From NCBI GenBank assembly GCA_001600615.1, contig BCKK01000003.1, positions 28,465 through 92,464 on the forward strand: a DNA stretch of 64,000 nucleotides, written 5' to 3'. The stretch comes from Dioszegia crocea. Taxonomy: Eukaryota > Basidiomycota > Tremellomycetes > Tremellales > Bulleribasidiaceae. Position numbers and translations under genes: made by a program. Under the pieces are notes generated by a model. The model worked only from the letters and a program-made list of their open reading frames with translations, was not told where the DNA came from and ran no database searches. Shown piece by piece: positions 33,015 to 45,548 of the stretch (position 1 is the stretch's first letter; each line of letters starts with the position of its first letter).

Positions 33015-33470
33015 ATCGAGCGGGAGAGTTTGACTGTCATCGTGATGGATGACTGAGCCATATATACGGCTCACATTTAACGCAGCTGGGTATAGTGTCA
33101 AGTGAGAGCGGCTCCACAACGGCACCTCCGCCCGGCTCAGCTCGGTCTTCCCGAGCGCTTATCTCCCGGCCGGCGCGATGCGTTACGGCATGTCGGCATC
33201 CTGATAAGCCCACCTGAGCCACTTTGGTGTCTTGCAGCACGATGCCCTTGATCCAGAGGTTGCGACAGGCCTAGATATGGTGGAATAGAAGCGTAGTCGA
33301 AAGCAGCTGAAGTGGCGTCCTCCTGAAGCGATCTTCGAGGATGTTGTCACTAGATTTTGGAACAGCCAAGGCGGAATTCTAATGATCACAGACATGGATG
33401 AAGGGTCAGATGTCAATCATTTCAGATCTACCTCTACACTATAGGTACAACTAGACATCCCAGTCGATCA
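33015..33470. other. Promoter of the permease; no gene seen
   Basis: It contains CTCCCGGCCGGCGCG (33164-33178), a CCGGCCGG palindrome, and several other CGG triplets that could bind zinc-cluster factors. Otherwise it contains no recognisable feature. Confidence 0.35.
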
Positions 33471-36400
33471 TCACACACGCGTCCGCCCTGGCCCTGGTCG
33501 CCTCCCCGTAAGGGCCTCGATTTTCGATAGCAGATCCGCCATTTGAAACGGTTTGCTGACGACTGCATTCATTCCAGCATCCAGCATCTGACTGATCAGC
33601 ATCTGATGTGAAGAGATGACAGGCGCAACGGTATAAATCGATTGGAATAGGAAACGAAAAATAGCTTACTGATTGGATTTGTTCTTGCCGGGCATTTGCG
33701 CTGACTGCAATGATTGGGACGTCGTGTGGTAATGTGCCGTCCGCCTCCAATGCCCGGATATCCTGCGTAGCTTCTATGCCTCCTTTTCGCGGCATTTCGA
33801 TATCTGCTGGTCAGCTGGGACTATATAGCTAAGGCGTAGAATGAACTCACCCATCAAGATAAGCTCGACCTTGGTCGTACCCTCCAAACTTGCGTTCCGC
33901 AGCAAAAGCTCCACCGCCTCAACCCCATCATTGGCAGTCACCACGCTACATCCCGAGCGATGAAGCTGCTTCTTTAAGAGCTTCTGTGAGATCTCATTAT
34001 CCTCGACGAGAAGCACGTGTAGCGTCCCCTTTGAAATGCTTGTAGTGCGATGAGGGCGGGATTGGACTTTTGTAGGCGTGCCAGACGTGGATGCCAATTT
34101 TGGCGAGGTGATTCTAGACTGATTTGTGGTTGGGTGCGGGCTTTGTGGCAAGTCGACAAGGATAGGTGCATGTCGGACGGGAGGGGAGGAGAGCAAGACG
34201 GGGATAAAGAAGGCGAAGGTGGACCCTTTGGCGAGTGTTGACTGGACGGATATTTCGCCTGTATAATGAGCGGGATATAAAGGTGCTAATGAAAAGAGAC
34301 CTCACCGCCAAGTAGATGCGCGATCCGTCGGCATATAAACAGACCTGCATGAGTCAGATCCAGCAAGAATGCAAATCGGGAAAGACTCACCAAGACCGCT
34401 TCCGCCATATGTGAGATGTGTCCGATTTGAGCCTTGTGCGAACCGCTGGAACAACCGCTGTATCTCGGCGTCCGACATTCCGACGCCTGTATCGCTGATT
34501 TCAAAGACAAGATTTACAGAGTCCGGGCTGTTCGGTTTATCGAAAGTGGTTACTGTCTCGTTCAGAGACTCGCCCGGAAGTTGAGGTCGGACTCTCGTGG
34601 CGTCGAGAGTTATAGATATGTGTCGCGTTTCCGCTCCAGTGGTGAATTTGATAGCGTTGGTAAGGAGGTTGATCAACTAGATGATCAGCTGGAACAAGCC
34701 TACGGGATGGAGACCTGACTTACGATTTGCGTGACTCTTGATGGATCTAGCTCGGCCCAATCTACGCCTACATCTCGATACCCCTGCTTCAAACTGAATG
34801 TGCAGTTGATGTCATATGTGAGCATCTCGCTCTTCATCATATCCATGACCTCTCGACACATCGATTCGGGTTGTGTTGGTATAGGCGTGATGAGGAGAAT
34901 ATTGTTATCTATGGCTGTGTCAATGCGAGTCCCTCGATGTGAGATTCGAGGCATGCTTACCAATTTTACTCAGCGCTAAGACATCGTCCACTAGTCGCCG
35001 CATATGGACCGTGCAAAGCTTTATCACTCCGGCATCATTTACGATGTCGCGCACTTCTTCCGCCATTTCTGATGAGCATCTCGGCGCGAGCGCCTGCAGG
35101 CTTTCGACTACGCCGTCGCTGCTGAGGCAAATCGCGCTGAGCGGATTCCGAAGCTCGTGAGACTGCATGAGTTAGCTATGTCATCATGTCAGGAGAAGTC
35201 ACTCACCAGCATATCAATGAAATGATCTTGCAATCTTTTCAATTCAAGCGCCTCGTCCGCTCTTCTAGTCTGACTCAAAAGATGTAGCCTTCGCTGAGTG
35301 ATGTCTAGTAAGGCCCCTAAATCAAGGTTAGGTAAACCCTCTTTGAAGCTAAATATACTCACCGGATAACATGACTAGTTCTCCGTTATCGTCAAAGACA
35401 GGTCCCCCAGTCGCTTCTACCCATATCTCCTCAAGACCGGCAGCGACATGCTCCTCGCTCGGCAGGAAGCGAAACTCGGTGCGAATCGGCTTCGTCTTAC
35501 AGTGTTGGAACATGTCCAAGACGCGATCCGAATCATCGGGATGTAGCCTGGCCCCTGATGAGTAACCTTCCAACTGCGTATAGACCTAAAACGTACCGGT
35601 GAGTCCAGTCCTCCAGAGGCCCTGTAGTTGACAGACCCGATATCTTAAAGTACGCCTGATTCATATCCCATATCTCGCCTTCCGGGCTACCTATCCAGAT
35701 TGCGGCTGGGCAAGCTGCAAAGGCCGACCTGAACTTGAGCTCCGAGTTCTTCAACTCCATAGTCCGATGTTTGAGCAAAGACTGCAGCTCTTCATTCTTC
35801 TGCCGATTGAGAGCTGCCATGTATTGCGCTCGGGACAGATCCTCCTCGTGTAGTTTGATTGTCGCTAGTCCAGTGGCCAAGAGGCCCTTGACCAATTGTA
35901 TGTAGTTGGAGTATTCGCTGTCCCATGGCGAGCGGGTGTTGAGACCGAGTAGCATAACCCCGTGCAGTCGATCCTCAGCTGAGGCCCGTATGGGCAGTAC
36001 GACCGCAGCTCCGGGCGGATCACCGAATGGGTTTCCGTGTAATGATGGGACGTCTACCTCGGCCAGGTCCGGGATGTGGAGAGCTAGGTCCTGTTTCCTT
36101 GCCTGTCGAACGAGTCGTATGATGGCATGTTCTAAATTGACGTCGGCCTCGTCTTCCGGTAATGACATAAATTCAGAGGGGATGTCCTGGGTACCGGGCC
36201 GTATGTCGATTCCGTAACTCCCCACCAGCCGAAACCTCACAGCCGAACTTTGGCCTGTGCTGCTCGACTCTGACCGAAGGGAGGGTGATTGTTTTCGGGA
36301 TCTTCCGTCGGAGAATGATCCCCTCGAACCCACATCACTTCTCCTGCCTACTCCTTCCATACCGCCTTTCCCATGACCACCATTTCCGCCCGACCATGCC

Positions 36401-37553
36401 TCGCGATCCACATTCTCTGCAATGTAGAACAGCGCAAAGTGCATATCCCGCGAATTGCTAGCCTCCATTCCCCTCAATGCGTCTTGCACCACTCGTTCCT
36501 GTGTGAGACTGCGTTTGATATACAGCGAGATCTCATGAAGCGATCGTATTCGCCTTTCGGTAACAATGCGAACTGTATTGTCGAAGTTGGGTATGTACAG
36601 TCCGCAGGTGAGATTATTCGTGTCTCGAATGGGGATTAATGAATAGCTGAAATACGTTTCTGATGGATCAGCTCAGTAGCTATTTGAGGGAGAAAGGTAC
36701 CTTCTAGCTTCGAACCGCGCAAGAGGAACATCTCTTGACAATCGACATTAAGCACCCTGCCCTGATAACCATCCCGAATCACAGGCTCCAAAATACCCCA
36801 CACCTCCGGCCATGCTTCTCCGTACTTCATACCCAGTATAGTAGGGTGCTTGGTTCCGATGACCTTACTGTACGGCTCGTTGTACAGTAAGACATATTCC
36901 GGACCGTAGCTGATCAGGACGGGGAAAGGTGAAGCCATCATGATTTGAACGAGGCCGCGCAGCTGTGTAGACCAGGTGTCTATAGGACCGAGGGGGGAAG
37001 AAGCCCATTGGCGTGATAGGAAAAGAGCGTTATGATCGAGGGCGGGAGTAGGATAGGCAGTGAGATCAAGCCCGGATGTGGAAGGGAATGGCTGGGGTTG
37101 GGTCGGGGTTGGTAAAAGTAGCGAAGATGGAGATTCCGAGGGGTACTTTAAAAGTTTGGGTTTCGGATTAGGGGGTGGGATGGGTGTTGTGATAGCTGTC
37201 CCTTCGACGACGAGGACAGCGCCGTGTGACAGTGTTCGAGTAGTCCACTTCCAGTGGGGAGACAAGCCGCAAGGCTCTATCGGATCTGATATCTCTCGTT
37301 GCGGCGTTTTCTCGGACGCTCCCGTGCACCCTCCCGGCTGTCGACTGCAAGACCAGGATCCGGCATGTAGCAGAGCATGTTTTTTATCGCTTGGCGAGAA
37401 GGCATCGTTGTGGAATATGATGCTTGGCGAGTTGGTACAGGTGGATTCATCGTCATGCTGCTCGCGACAAACAGACAGGACGACGACGGGATAGGGGAGC
37501 GGGGCGATGTACTCGCACAGGAGAGCTACTCCTGCATCCCCGGCCTCGATCAT
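33471..37553 (-). CDS. Hybrid histidine kinase with PAS/GAF sensor region and receiver domain
   Basis: A large multi-exon gene of roughly 1,100 residues. The N-terminal part (MIEAGDAGVALLCEYIAPLP ... SIIFHNDAF) and the later PFPVLISYGPEYVLLYNEPY are PAS-like; a GAF-like stretch follows (DMHFALFYIAENVDREAW ... GVMLLGLNTRSPWDSEY), then a PAS ending in ATGGPVFDDNGELVMLSGEY. The HisKA domain has the phosphorylated His in SHELRNPLSAI; the ATPase has LLTNAIKF (N box), FEISDTGVGM (G1) and YGGSGLGLFICRRI. The receiver reads HVLLVEDNEISQKLL, with Asp in LILMDIEMPRKGG split by an intron, and Lys in VVSKPFQM. Such kinases feed stress signals to the HOG-type phosphorelay through Ypd1. The sensing ligand is unknown. 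The start could lie further upstream. Confidence 0.9.
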
Positions 37554-37834
37554 CGGAAGACAGCGGCGGGGCTGATGAGGAAGCGGAAGGCTGCTTTGTG
37601 TGGCAGAGATTGGGCAGAGAGACGAGGAACAACAAAACTGATCGACAGACAGTCAATGCCGTAAAGGAGCCTCAGGCCCAGGCCTCCATATAAAAATTAC
37701 CAAATCAATGTCTTCCAAGCCTGCCAGGTGCCTTGCTACAGAGGCCAAGTGCAATTAATCTCATGCCTGCAGCAACATGGGACACTATGTCCTCGAGATC
37801 CATGGCCCTCTCGGACACATGTACCAGCCATGCA

Positions 37835-39137
37835 TCATCCGGCAATATTCTCCGCCACCGCTTTCCCGTCCAGACCGACAACTCCTTCGGCCCGCCGTCC
37901 GTGTACATCGCCCTCCGAACCCGAGCCTTCCTTACCAAACATCGCCGCAAGCGCATCCAGAGTAGTATTCCCGCCTGAGAATATCACTCCGACATCCCAC
38001 ACTTCGCCCTCCTTTTGCTTCTCCGCCACCATCCGCCTAAACTCCTCATTATACAGAATCACCGCTAGCGGTACCACCGCACTCGGCTCCACAAACACCT
38101 TCATCCGCTCCATCACCAACCTCAGCGCCTTCTTGATCTGTTCCTCCGTAGCGCTGTAGACACTTTCGATGAATTTGGGTTTCACCGAGTTGCCGCCGGT
38201 AAGGATGGACCAAGGGATTTTGCCGACCGGAGTGCGAAGACCGTCCGCAATGGTCAAAGTCTTGACCGTTTCGATCCGTTTGGGAGGATTTGACTTGAGT
38301 CCTATCTCTCCGTCGTTTCCGCCTTGATAGCTGGGTTCCGTACCGAAAACGAGGGTAGACGGTTTATCGGAGAACCATGTGGCCGTACCGCTAAGCAGGC
38401 CGCCTCCTCCAAGTGGTGTCAAGACCATATCCAGTCCCTTCGCCTTTCCGTCTGCCAGATCCTTGTATTGCCCCTCCATTTCCATTCCCGCCGTGCCCTG
38501 ACCTAGTATGATATCGGGATGATCATATGGGGGAACAAAGATTGCCCCAGTTTCGGCAATGACTTCCGAGACCATTGCTTCCCGCTCTTGGCTGGTCGAG
38601 CCACTGAACTTGACATTTGGAGTGTAGATCTGGGTTCCAGCAATCTTGGAAGGGGTAGAGATGGTAGGCATGACGATGTGGGCCGGAATTTGAAAAGTCG
38701 ACCCGGCTAGGGCGAGAGCTTGGGCGTGATTTCCTGAAGTTTCAGCATGCTTTGTGGAAGATCTCAATTTCCCTATTCTGGCGTTGTTAAAGTTCACGAA
38801 GACGAGCCACCCCTCTTAGATTCAGCTTATACTTACCTGAAGAGTGTGTGACTATGCCCCGCCGCTGAACTTCCTCCAAACCCAGCTCATCGATAAGCCT
38901 CAAGACAGCATGAAATGCTCCTCTGGCTTTGAAAGCCCCGATTCGCTGGGTGTTTTCGCATTTGAAGAAAATCCGAAGCCGCGGAGCTGCTTCGCCAGGA
39001 TACAGCGGAGCACATGCTAAGGTGTTGATGGTGCGATTGGAGATGAGTGGGGTGAGATGAATGTGAGAGGCGATCTTTGCGTGAGCGGCTTCGACCGACG
39101 ATGGGGTCAGGGGTGGACATGATGTTATCTCGGCCAT
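37835..39137 (-). CDS. PLP-dependent serine/threonine dehydratase or serine racemase family enzyme
   Basis: Two exons give about 420 residues. The PLP lysine lies in FFKCENTQRIGAFKARGAFH, the substrate loop in THSSGNHAQALALAG (split by the intron), and the phosphate-binding glycine loop in LTPLGGGGLLSGTA. DEDG-type cofactor contacts continue to VFSGGNTTLDALAAMFG. There is no C-terminal ACT domain, so this is not the biosynthetic threonine deaminase; it fits serine racemase, L-threo-3-hydroxyaspartate ammonia-lyase (Sry1) or a catabolic threonine/serine dehydratase. The tail after MFGKEGSGSEGDVHGRR is slightly longer than usual. It is a cytosolic enzyme in amino-acid breakdown or detoxification. 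Confidence 0.88.
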
Positions 39138-39344
39138 TTTTTATGCTATGCTCGAGATTAGAGGTTCCCTGGGACCAGCTGAATGTACAGCAGGTGCAGC
39201 AAGCAAGAAGAACGGTCGCAGCACAAGGCGGGACCGGCAAAAAAATCATTTCCTTCCGGCCCGCCTCCGAAATCTTCCCGGGGCCCTCCCTGGTCTCGTT
39301 GGTCTTCCTATACGTCGCCGACGCCTGCAGAGCACCTCTACATT

Positions 39345-39444
39345 GTTCGGTTAGCTCAGTTGGTTAGAGTACTGTACTAATATTCCATTGGATCATTAGC
39401 CTGTTATACATGCAGCGGTCAGCGGTTCGACCCCGCTACTGAAC
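39345..39444 (+). tRNA. tRNA-Ile (anticodon AAT) with a 27-nt intron, copy 2
   Basis: The mature part is identical to copy 1 in all arms: GTTCGGT/ACTGAAC acceptor, CTGTA/TGCAG anticodon stem, AGCGG/CCGCT T stem. The intron after base 37 is 27 nt and differs at several positions while keeping GGATCATTAGCCTGTT or its close variant. It lies 207 bp upstream of the dehydratase start, divergent from it. Confidence 0.92.
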
Positions 39445-39625
39445 ATCTATGTTTTGGAAAGGGCGGCGTATCTCCACATGCCGTACCTTCCCTGCCATTT
39501 CTTTTTGGCCGGAAGTGTACCCTAGGGTCTCCTCTATCACCCTGGAGCATCCGTACCCGATTCCTTCCACTATTGAGGGCTTGAAGATCTTTTCAAGATG
39601 ATGGCCCCTTTTCGCGTGTGGTGAG
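39445..39625 (+). repeat. 3' flank of tRNA-Ile copy 2, shared with copy 1
   Basis: Partner of 25725-25907. Similarity begins at the last tRNA base, continues about 180 bp with small gaps, and fades around TTTTCGCGTGTGGTG. It encodes no frame common to both copies. Confidence 0.65.
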
Positions 39626-39697
39626 TCTCTGCTGGCTGTTCGATCTCCGCAAAGGACCTAGCTGAGTTCCCAGCGTGTTTTATAGGCTTCAGTTGAG

Positions 39698-40228
39698 CTA
39701 GTCTACCTCCGACATCCATCCCTCAGCTCTGTCGGTCCAGGGGAACGAGCAAATAGGGATAAAGGATGGGGTGCGGGTAGTCTCTGTCTCGTGGTCATCC
39801 ACGCAAATTTCTCGCTGTAAGTTTTTCAACTGTGTTGCGTCGGGTGCTTCGATGACATTACTGATATCTAGTCCTGCTGTGCGGTCTTGATACACCGAAT
39901 CCATATCCCTACGGACCACGAGGAAAAGCTCAGCACCCATCCATACTACAGCAACTATCCGAGCCTCCCCTATCCTCGTCGAATGACTCCCACACACTCT
40001 CCCGTCGCGTCGAAGGCAGTATCTGGAGATATCGGACGGATCCATCCAGAGCCAATGGGTATGGTCAACCCCCAATACCGCCTAGCTTCCCTGCCGGCAA
40101 AGCGGAAGATGTTTCCCCATACAGCATCAACCCACATCGCTATGCTCGAGGATGGATAGGCTCCGCTGGACAGCTTTGTGCCCTGTAGTAGACCCAGACA
40201 AGGAACCCTTGCCTTTCGGAAGGTATCC
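39698..40228 (-). pseudogene. Unrecognised ORF with an apparent frameshift
   Basis: From a likely acceptor (GCTGATCTTAG) at 40228 a frame reads DTFRKARVPCLGLLQGTKLS ... AMWVDAVWGNIFRFAGREAR ... TIPIGSGWIRPISPDTAFDA, then meets TAG at about 39972. A second frame overlapping by about 60 nt carries on as IGEARIVAVVWMGAELFLVV ... CSFPWTDRAEGWMSEVD to a stop at 39698. Together they read like one protein interrupted by a one-base shift near 39975. No domain is recognised. It could be a young pseudogene, a sequencing error or a missed intron. Confidence 0.4.
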
Positions 40229-40494
40229 CTAAGATCAGCAATCCGACCCTACCACCACGATCTCAGTCTAGATCTCGAGAGGGGAGGGTGCAGAAGAGGC
40301 GAGAGTAGGGAGATAAGGGCGAACTCGTCTAGGTGTGGCGTACGGGTCGTAGAGTTGGGCCTTGTGGCGGATCAGAGTCGACTGGAGTCGTTCTCACCAC
40401 ATTGGACTTGGACACTCTTTCTTTTGAGATATTTCCTGGTGAAATGAGTGAGTAAAGTCAGAATTACCCCGTCCAGAATCTCCACTAATCAGTC

Positions 40495-40804
40495 TCAGGT
40501 ATCTTCAAACTGCGCAGTGCGTGACGCCATCAGTTCCTGCCCTTCGCCAAATTTGACCCGAGCCACATTTGGACTCATACCCGACGATCGCAACAGCCCC
40601 ATCTCTTGTTGCTGCTGGAGACTGTATTTTCGCATCATTTGCCGCATTCCTTCGTAGTTGTTGTTCTCTAGGTGAGTACTCAAGTCAAAAGTGAGACTCA
40701 AGCTGATAGTCAGTATAGTCGTTGTGTGTCAAACCATGCATCAGTTTCAGCTCCAGCCTTCTAATCTGAGCGATAAGGTATAGATACTGCGCCAATACTG
40801 CCAT
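40495..40804 (-). CDS. Small helical protein, about 83 residues, one intron
   Basis: The start MAVLAQYLYLIAQIRRLELK-LMH joins in phase across an intron (GTTTGA ... CTCACCTAG) to ENNNYEGMRQMMRKYSLQQQ, then SGMSPNVARVKFGEGQELMA and the end TAQFEDT. It is mainly helical and positively charged. It may extend upstream, since an acceptor-like tttcag sits near 40862. It is divergent from the first F-box gene (172 bp between start codons). No family is recognised. Confidence 0.4.
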
Positions 40805-40975
40805 CCTTTGACTTTTGAAGCAGGACACGCACGGATCTGGCGCGAGCCATACGAAACTTTACTGAAACACATTCCATCTCATCCATTTCATACACCCACT
40901 CGACCCACCTACCGATCACTGACACGCCCCAGCAGCTCTAAATCTCGCATAGAAGCGAGAAGGGCCATCTCCAAC

Positions 40976-42928
40976 ATGGGGGAAATAACTTCAGCAGCAC
41001 AAGTAAGCTCAGTCGTCTCATCAGCCGCAACAACCCCCCTCGCTTTCCTTGGCTGACGTTATCAGCTATCTTCTCATCCCGCTCGACCTCCAATCTCCAT
41101 CCTATCCCTCCCTTTCGAGCTCCTATCCCAGATAGCCAAACTCCTCATCCGCTACGATGCCATCTCCTTCGCTCTGACCTCACGGAAATTCCTCGCTCCC
41201 TCGGAACCCCACATTCTGCATCATCTTGACCTATGCGGCTCCATACATTTTGGCGAACGACCATGGGTTCAGCCCTTTGTGGAGAATGACGGCGAGGAGT
41301 ATTGGGAATGGTCCAGGGGTGAAGCCAAAGTGATTGGATGCTGGAGGATGAGAGAATTGGCGCACAAGGTCAAAAGGGTGCTGCTGAGGACAAGCGAAGT
41401 CCAGCTTCAAATGGTCCAGCGAATGACGGTTCCCGCAAGGTCTGGGCGGAATCACGGACCACTGCAACTGCTGGAGATGACATCGGATCATCTGCGCTCG
41501 ATCGATATCGAAGCCAACGACTGGAGTTGGTCATTGGGCTGTGAAACCATCGACAACAGCGCGATGCCCCTGGTTACCTCATTTCGCCTTGGCGGGTTGA
41601 AATTCCCAGTTCTCACGCATCTCCGCTTAGGCGCGTACGCCATCAACTCTCCAACCCTCTTTCTCGTCATATGTGACGCCCGCCCCAACCTCATCATTCT
41701 GGAGAGTGGAGTCACAATCTATATCGATACTCCCATCGAAACCACTCTCGACAAATACTTGTCACAACCCACCAAGATCCGTCACATGCGTATTCCCTTC
41801 TGCAGGCTTGAGGGCCGTGCGGATGATGATGCTCAGTATAATGCCGTCGCACCCCTCCGCACCCTCCTCGACGCTAGTCCCGCTTTGACGCAACTCTCGG
41901 TGACTTACTTTGACCAAGTCCAGTCACTTCTCGCCGCATTCCCTGAGTTCCTAGCCCGGCACTCAAATCTCCGGGACCTACACATCAGCCTCGGGGCGAA
42001 GGAGCTTGACAAGTGGACTAGCGAGAAGGGCCCAATCACCTGCGTGAGGAGGTTAGTACTTGAGGCGTACCACTGGAGCGACGTGGTGAGTCTCTTCTTA
42101 TCCCCTTCCCTACTATTGCGATCTCAGTTGACGGGAAGTCCTACCTGCCCTCTCGACTACCCAATCTGGAGCTTCTGTGCTACCTGCGCCCCATTCCTGA
42201 CCCCAAGGACTACACGGTTCATCCCAGCTTCCGGCCAGCAATTCCCTGCTCGGCCTATTCCATGCTCCCCACTCTCGCCAGTCAACTCCGTCTTACCCCT
42301 CACTTGCGGTATATGCAACTCCTCGATTATCACTTCGACCGGTATATCGACTTCAAATTCTCCACATTTGATGGGCTGAGTGACACCGCATCAGCGGGTA
42401 CATCTACGGGTCGGATCCGGTCGTTCTGCCGGGACGAGGGCGAATTGCTCCATGCGAGCTTTTGGATGGAGTATCTGGAGATATCGGACGAGGCGGGCGT
42501 AGATGGGGTTTCGGACGATGAGGTCTTTGATCACTGGGACATGCCTGTGATTCGGTATGATGCCAGGGACGGTACATCTCGTCTGAAGACCTACGTCCGA
42601 CTCCCCAAACCTGTCTTGACGGAGTATACAGATTTTGAGGGGATGATGGTGCCGATGGAGATTATCGAGCGGATGAGGGTGGTAGAGGGTGTTACGGAGG
42701 CGGAATGGCAAGGGAGGGGAATGGAGGTTGGAGCGGAGGCATGGAAGGTTCTCATGGATTGGAAAGAGCAGGCGGATGTCGATGGGAGTAAAGTGGGAGC
42801 TGAGTCGACATATTGGTCTGGTCAAGATCACCGTGAGTCACCCTTTCATCCACTTCTTCATCCGCTTTGATGTCCTTTTGGATCTCAGAGCTGACTTGTC
42901 AGGATTCAGCATTGGCATACCCTCCTAA
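40976..42928 (+). CDS. F-box protein with LRR-like body, family member 1
   Basis: Four exons give about 590 residues. After a short first exon (MGEITSAAQ) the F-box reads ISILSLPFELLSQIAKLLIR-YDAISFALTSRKF. The body contains repeats with leucine spacing (LKFPVLTHLRLGAYAINSP, PLRTLLDASPALTQLSV, HSNLRDLHISLG). The C-terminal family motif is YTDFEGMMVPMEIIERMRVV-EGVTEAEWQGRGMEVGAEAW-KVLMDW, shared with the other F-box genes here. Intron 2 ends in an unusual acceptor (TTGACGGGAAG) that alone keeps the frame. F-box proteins dock on Skp1 and bring targets to the SCF ubiquitin ligase; the target is unknown. Confidence 0.8.
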
Positions 42929-43797
42929 TTCCTATATCGCTTGTGTACATGCCTGATCGTGTGTTTGAAACTCCGGCGTAGTGTTGAGAGGGGTAGCGGG
43001 CGGATAGGATGGCAGTGGGGAATCATTCCCAAGGGGTAGCAGGTGGATGACGACATTAGAGGAGTAGCAGGTGGACAATGAGGCGATTGGGGAATCACAA
43101 CAGCTGGGAGGAAATGTCATTGTGAGTTTACCGCCAATGTGGCCTTACGCTCAATCTACTCATCAAGGCCAAGGACTGATAATACAGATCATACAGTACA
43201 GCAACCCGCTCAACACTCATCTCACACCATCAACCTATACATCTCATTCCGGGCGTTCTCAAATCTGGTCATCCGAAATATCCAGCACTGCAATCACTAC
43301 GGGTCGACTCGGAACTTTCCTCTTCCGCAATCAGGGTGCTTGAAGCTTGACGGATGAGGACGGGGAGTAAGGATAGCATTAGTTGGTTTTGAATCTTGGT
43401 GGATGTATGTACCGTTGAGCTTTTGGGTGTCATCCATGCAGATCTCGAGAGGATGCAGATTTGCCGCCTGGGTCCTGCTGAATCGAGTCCAGTAGAGAGT
43501 CAGTACTTTCGAGATTTGGTCTATTCATCCAGTCCAGCACAATTGTAAGGAGATGCATGGTGAATTCTAAGTCATACTGCTGAAACCGAGCAAAGACGTT
43601 GGTATGGGTGCGGTCGAGGTCCAGATCTAGTCGAGGAGGAAAGTCGAGGTCGGAAGCGAGCGGTATGATACATGTGTCGAGCGAGAGTACAAGTCGTTAT
43701 GAGGCGAAAGCGGTAGAGCATAGTGAAGAGGGGCAGGTGGTACATCTACATCTTCAGCAATAGTCAGCGAACATTCCCAAGCGCAGAGAGACCAAAC
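42929..43797. other. Convergent intergenic region with a short repeat
   Basis: No gene is supported between the 3' ends of F-box genes 1 and 2. Three copies of a 13-mer (GGTAGCGGGCGGA at 42992, GGTAGCAGGTGGA at 43034, AGTAGCAGGTGGA at 43062) and the small palindrome GGGGAATCATTCCC (43017-43030) are visible. Confidence 0.45.
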
Positions 43798-45548
43798 TCA
43801 CCATTCACCCAAACCCTTAATCTCATCAAACCAATCCATCAACACCTGCCAAGCCTCATCCCCAACTTCAATCCCTCTCCCTTTCCAATGTTCCACGCTG
43901 ACACCCTCTACCACCCGCATCCGCTCCAGAATTTCCAGCGGCACCACCTTCCCATCATAGTCTGTATGATCCACAAAGACCGCCGAAAGTTGGTAGAGTA
44001 AATGCGCATGTAGCACTTCTTCTTCGCCATGTCGGAACGAGCTGATGGTGCCGTTCGGAGTAGGTGACGCTTCGATCTTGTCGAGTTGATCGAATATGCC
44101 CAGACCGGATTCGAGAGTTGTGGGGTCGAGGATGTGGAGGAGGCGGAGCTGGGGATTGGTGCGGAGGGTCGAAGCGAGATCGGAGGACATGGTCGATTCG
44201 GATGGTGGGCTTTCGGAGGATTCATGGGTAAGACCAGAAAAGTAGACGACTTCGAGTGCTGGAAATGGAACGTCAAGTATGAACTACATAGAGTCAGCTT
44301 ATCTAACATATGACTTGCAGAAAGTATCACGGGCGCAGTGGTCACTCACGCTACTGCACGTCCCGAGTCCGATCACCAAGCGCCGCAGGGTTGGGAAGGC
44401 AGATGGGTAGCCTAAGACTTCGACACAATCCTCAGTCTCAATCCCCCGCCAGTCCAAGTCACTTAGATGCTGGAGCCCGCCGATCTTGGTAAATAGCTCC
44501 TCGACCGCCATTTCCCGCCCTGCTGCCGCCTCGTCCATGTTAGGATAGTCACCATCGTCAAGCTCCTGAGGATGTTCCGAGTCCTCCCGCCGGCATTGAT
44601 CATTGTAGCGAGAAATTTCATTTTCAATCGCAAAGGGATAATCGATCGAGAGTTGCCGAAGGTTCGGGAAGAATTCGCAGTATTCTCTCATGAGATCGAT
44701 ATTGGCGCCATCGTCGTAATCGTCTGCACGGCAACTGATGTGGAGGTTTTGGATGCCGGAGATGCCCTGAGAGAGGGGATAGTCCGGGGCGGGATCATGA
44801 GAAGATATGGACTTCCGTCGGCAGTATCCGGTAAGGTCGAGGATGAGGGTTTCGAGAGCTGGAGCGAGGTCGCAGAGGTACCGTACAAATCCGCGGAAAT
44901 GCGGCGCAAATTTACCGATCGAGAGCACCGTAAGTGCTGGAAATGTCAAGCCTGCGTCAAGCAGCTTGACATCAAGCGTCTCGCTACTGGGAGATCGCCA
45001 GTGAGATTCGAGGGGGTGTGGCTCTGGAGCCTCGATAGTCAAATGCTCGAGATTGGCAGAAGCGCGTTCGAGGATCTGGACCAGGGAATCACCCGAGGTC
45101 GGTCGAGTTGTGAGTTCGATAGATCGAATCATAGCGTACCGCCTATCGTTTGCCCGGAAGGTGATGGCTCGGATCTTAGCGTTGAGCTTCTGCCGAAAGG
45201 TATTTTCGGCACGCTTAGCTTCAGCAAGCGCAGCAGCTATGGCTCGTTTGGACTTTCCGGGATTGGCCGTGGGGTGATGGTCGCTCACCGCCATTCGGAG
45301 GGTGTGCCAGAGTATAGGCTCGGCACCGGAGTTGAATCGAGGGGATACGCGGGTAAGCGCGAGTGCGGTGGGTTGGTCGCAGTGGATGATCATGAGGTCG
45401 AGGAGTTCGTCGGGGAGGGTCAGGAGGGAAGTGCGTTGGCTCATCCTCTAGATATCAGCTATACCTCCTGACTGGACGTGTGGTGATGTAGAGGGTCGAG
45501 AGGAAAGCGGGGTGATTGGCTTACTGAAGGGGTTTGGCTGGAAGCCAT
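43798..45548 (-). CDS. F-box protein, family member 2
   Basis: Exon 1 encodes MASSQTPS and ends at GTAAGCC; exon 2 continues RMSQRTSLLTLPDELLDLMI-IHCDQPTALALTRVSPRF, an F-box. The body (about residues 60-390) has LRR-like rows such as LTFPALTVLSIGKFAPHF, IQNLHIS, FFPNLRQLSIDY and FPTLRRLVIGLG. The last exon carries the family motif HTDYDGKVVPLEILERMRVV-EGVSVEHWKGRGIEVGDEAW-QVLMDW and ends GLGEW-TGA; a GTGAGT overlapping that stop could instead splice to a short further exon. It shares a 318-bp divergent promoter with BTB gene 1. It is a likely SCF substrate adaptor. Confidence 0.8.

Noticed and set aside
39077..39380. Plus-strand frames of 65-96 codons upstream of tRNA-Ile copy 2
   Set aside because: They overlap the dehydratase first exon and promoter on the other strand and run into the tRNA; no motif is visible.
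42391..42831. Minus-strand frame of 146 codons opposite the end of F-box 1
   Set aside because: Shadow; rich in His and Pro, with no start or splice context.
44572..45471. Plus-strand frame of 299 codons opposite F-box 2
   Set aside because: Shadow of the F-box gene; the minus-strand frame carries the F-box and family motifs.
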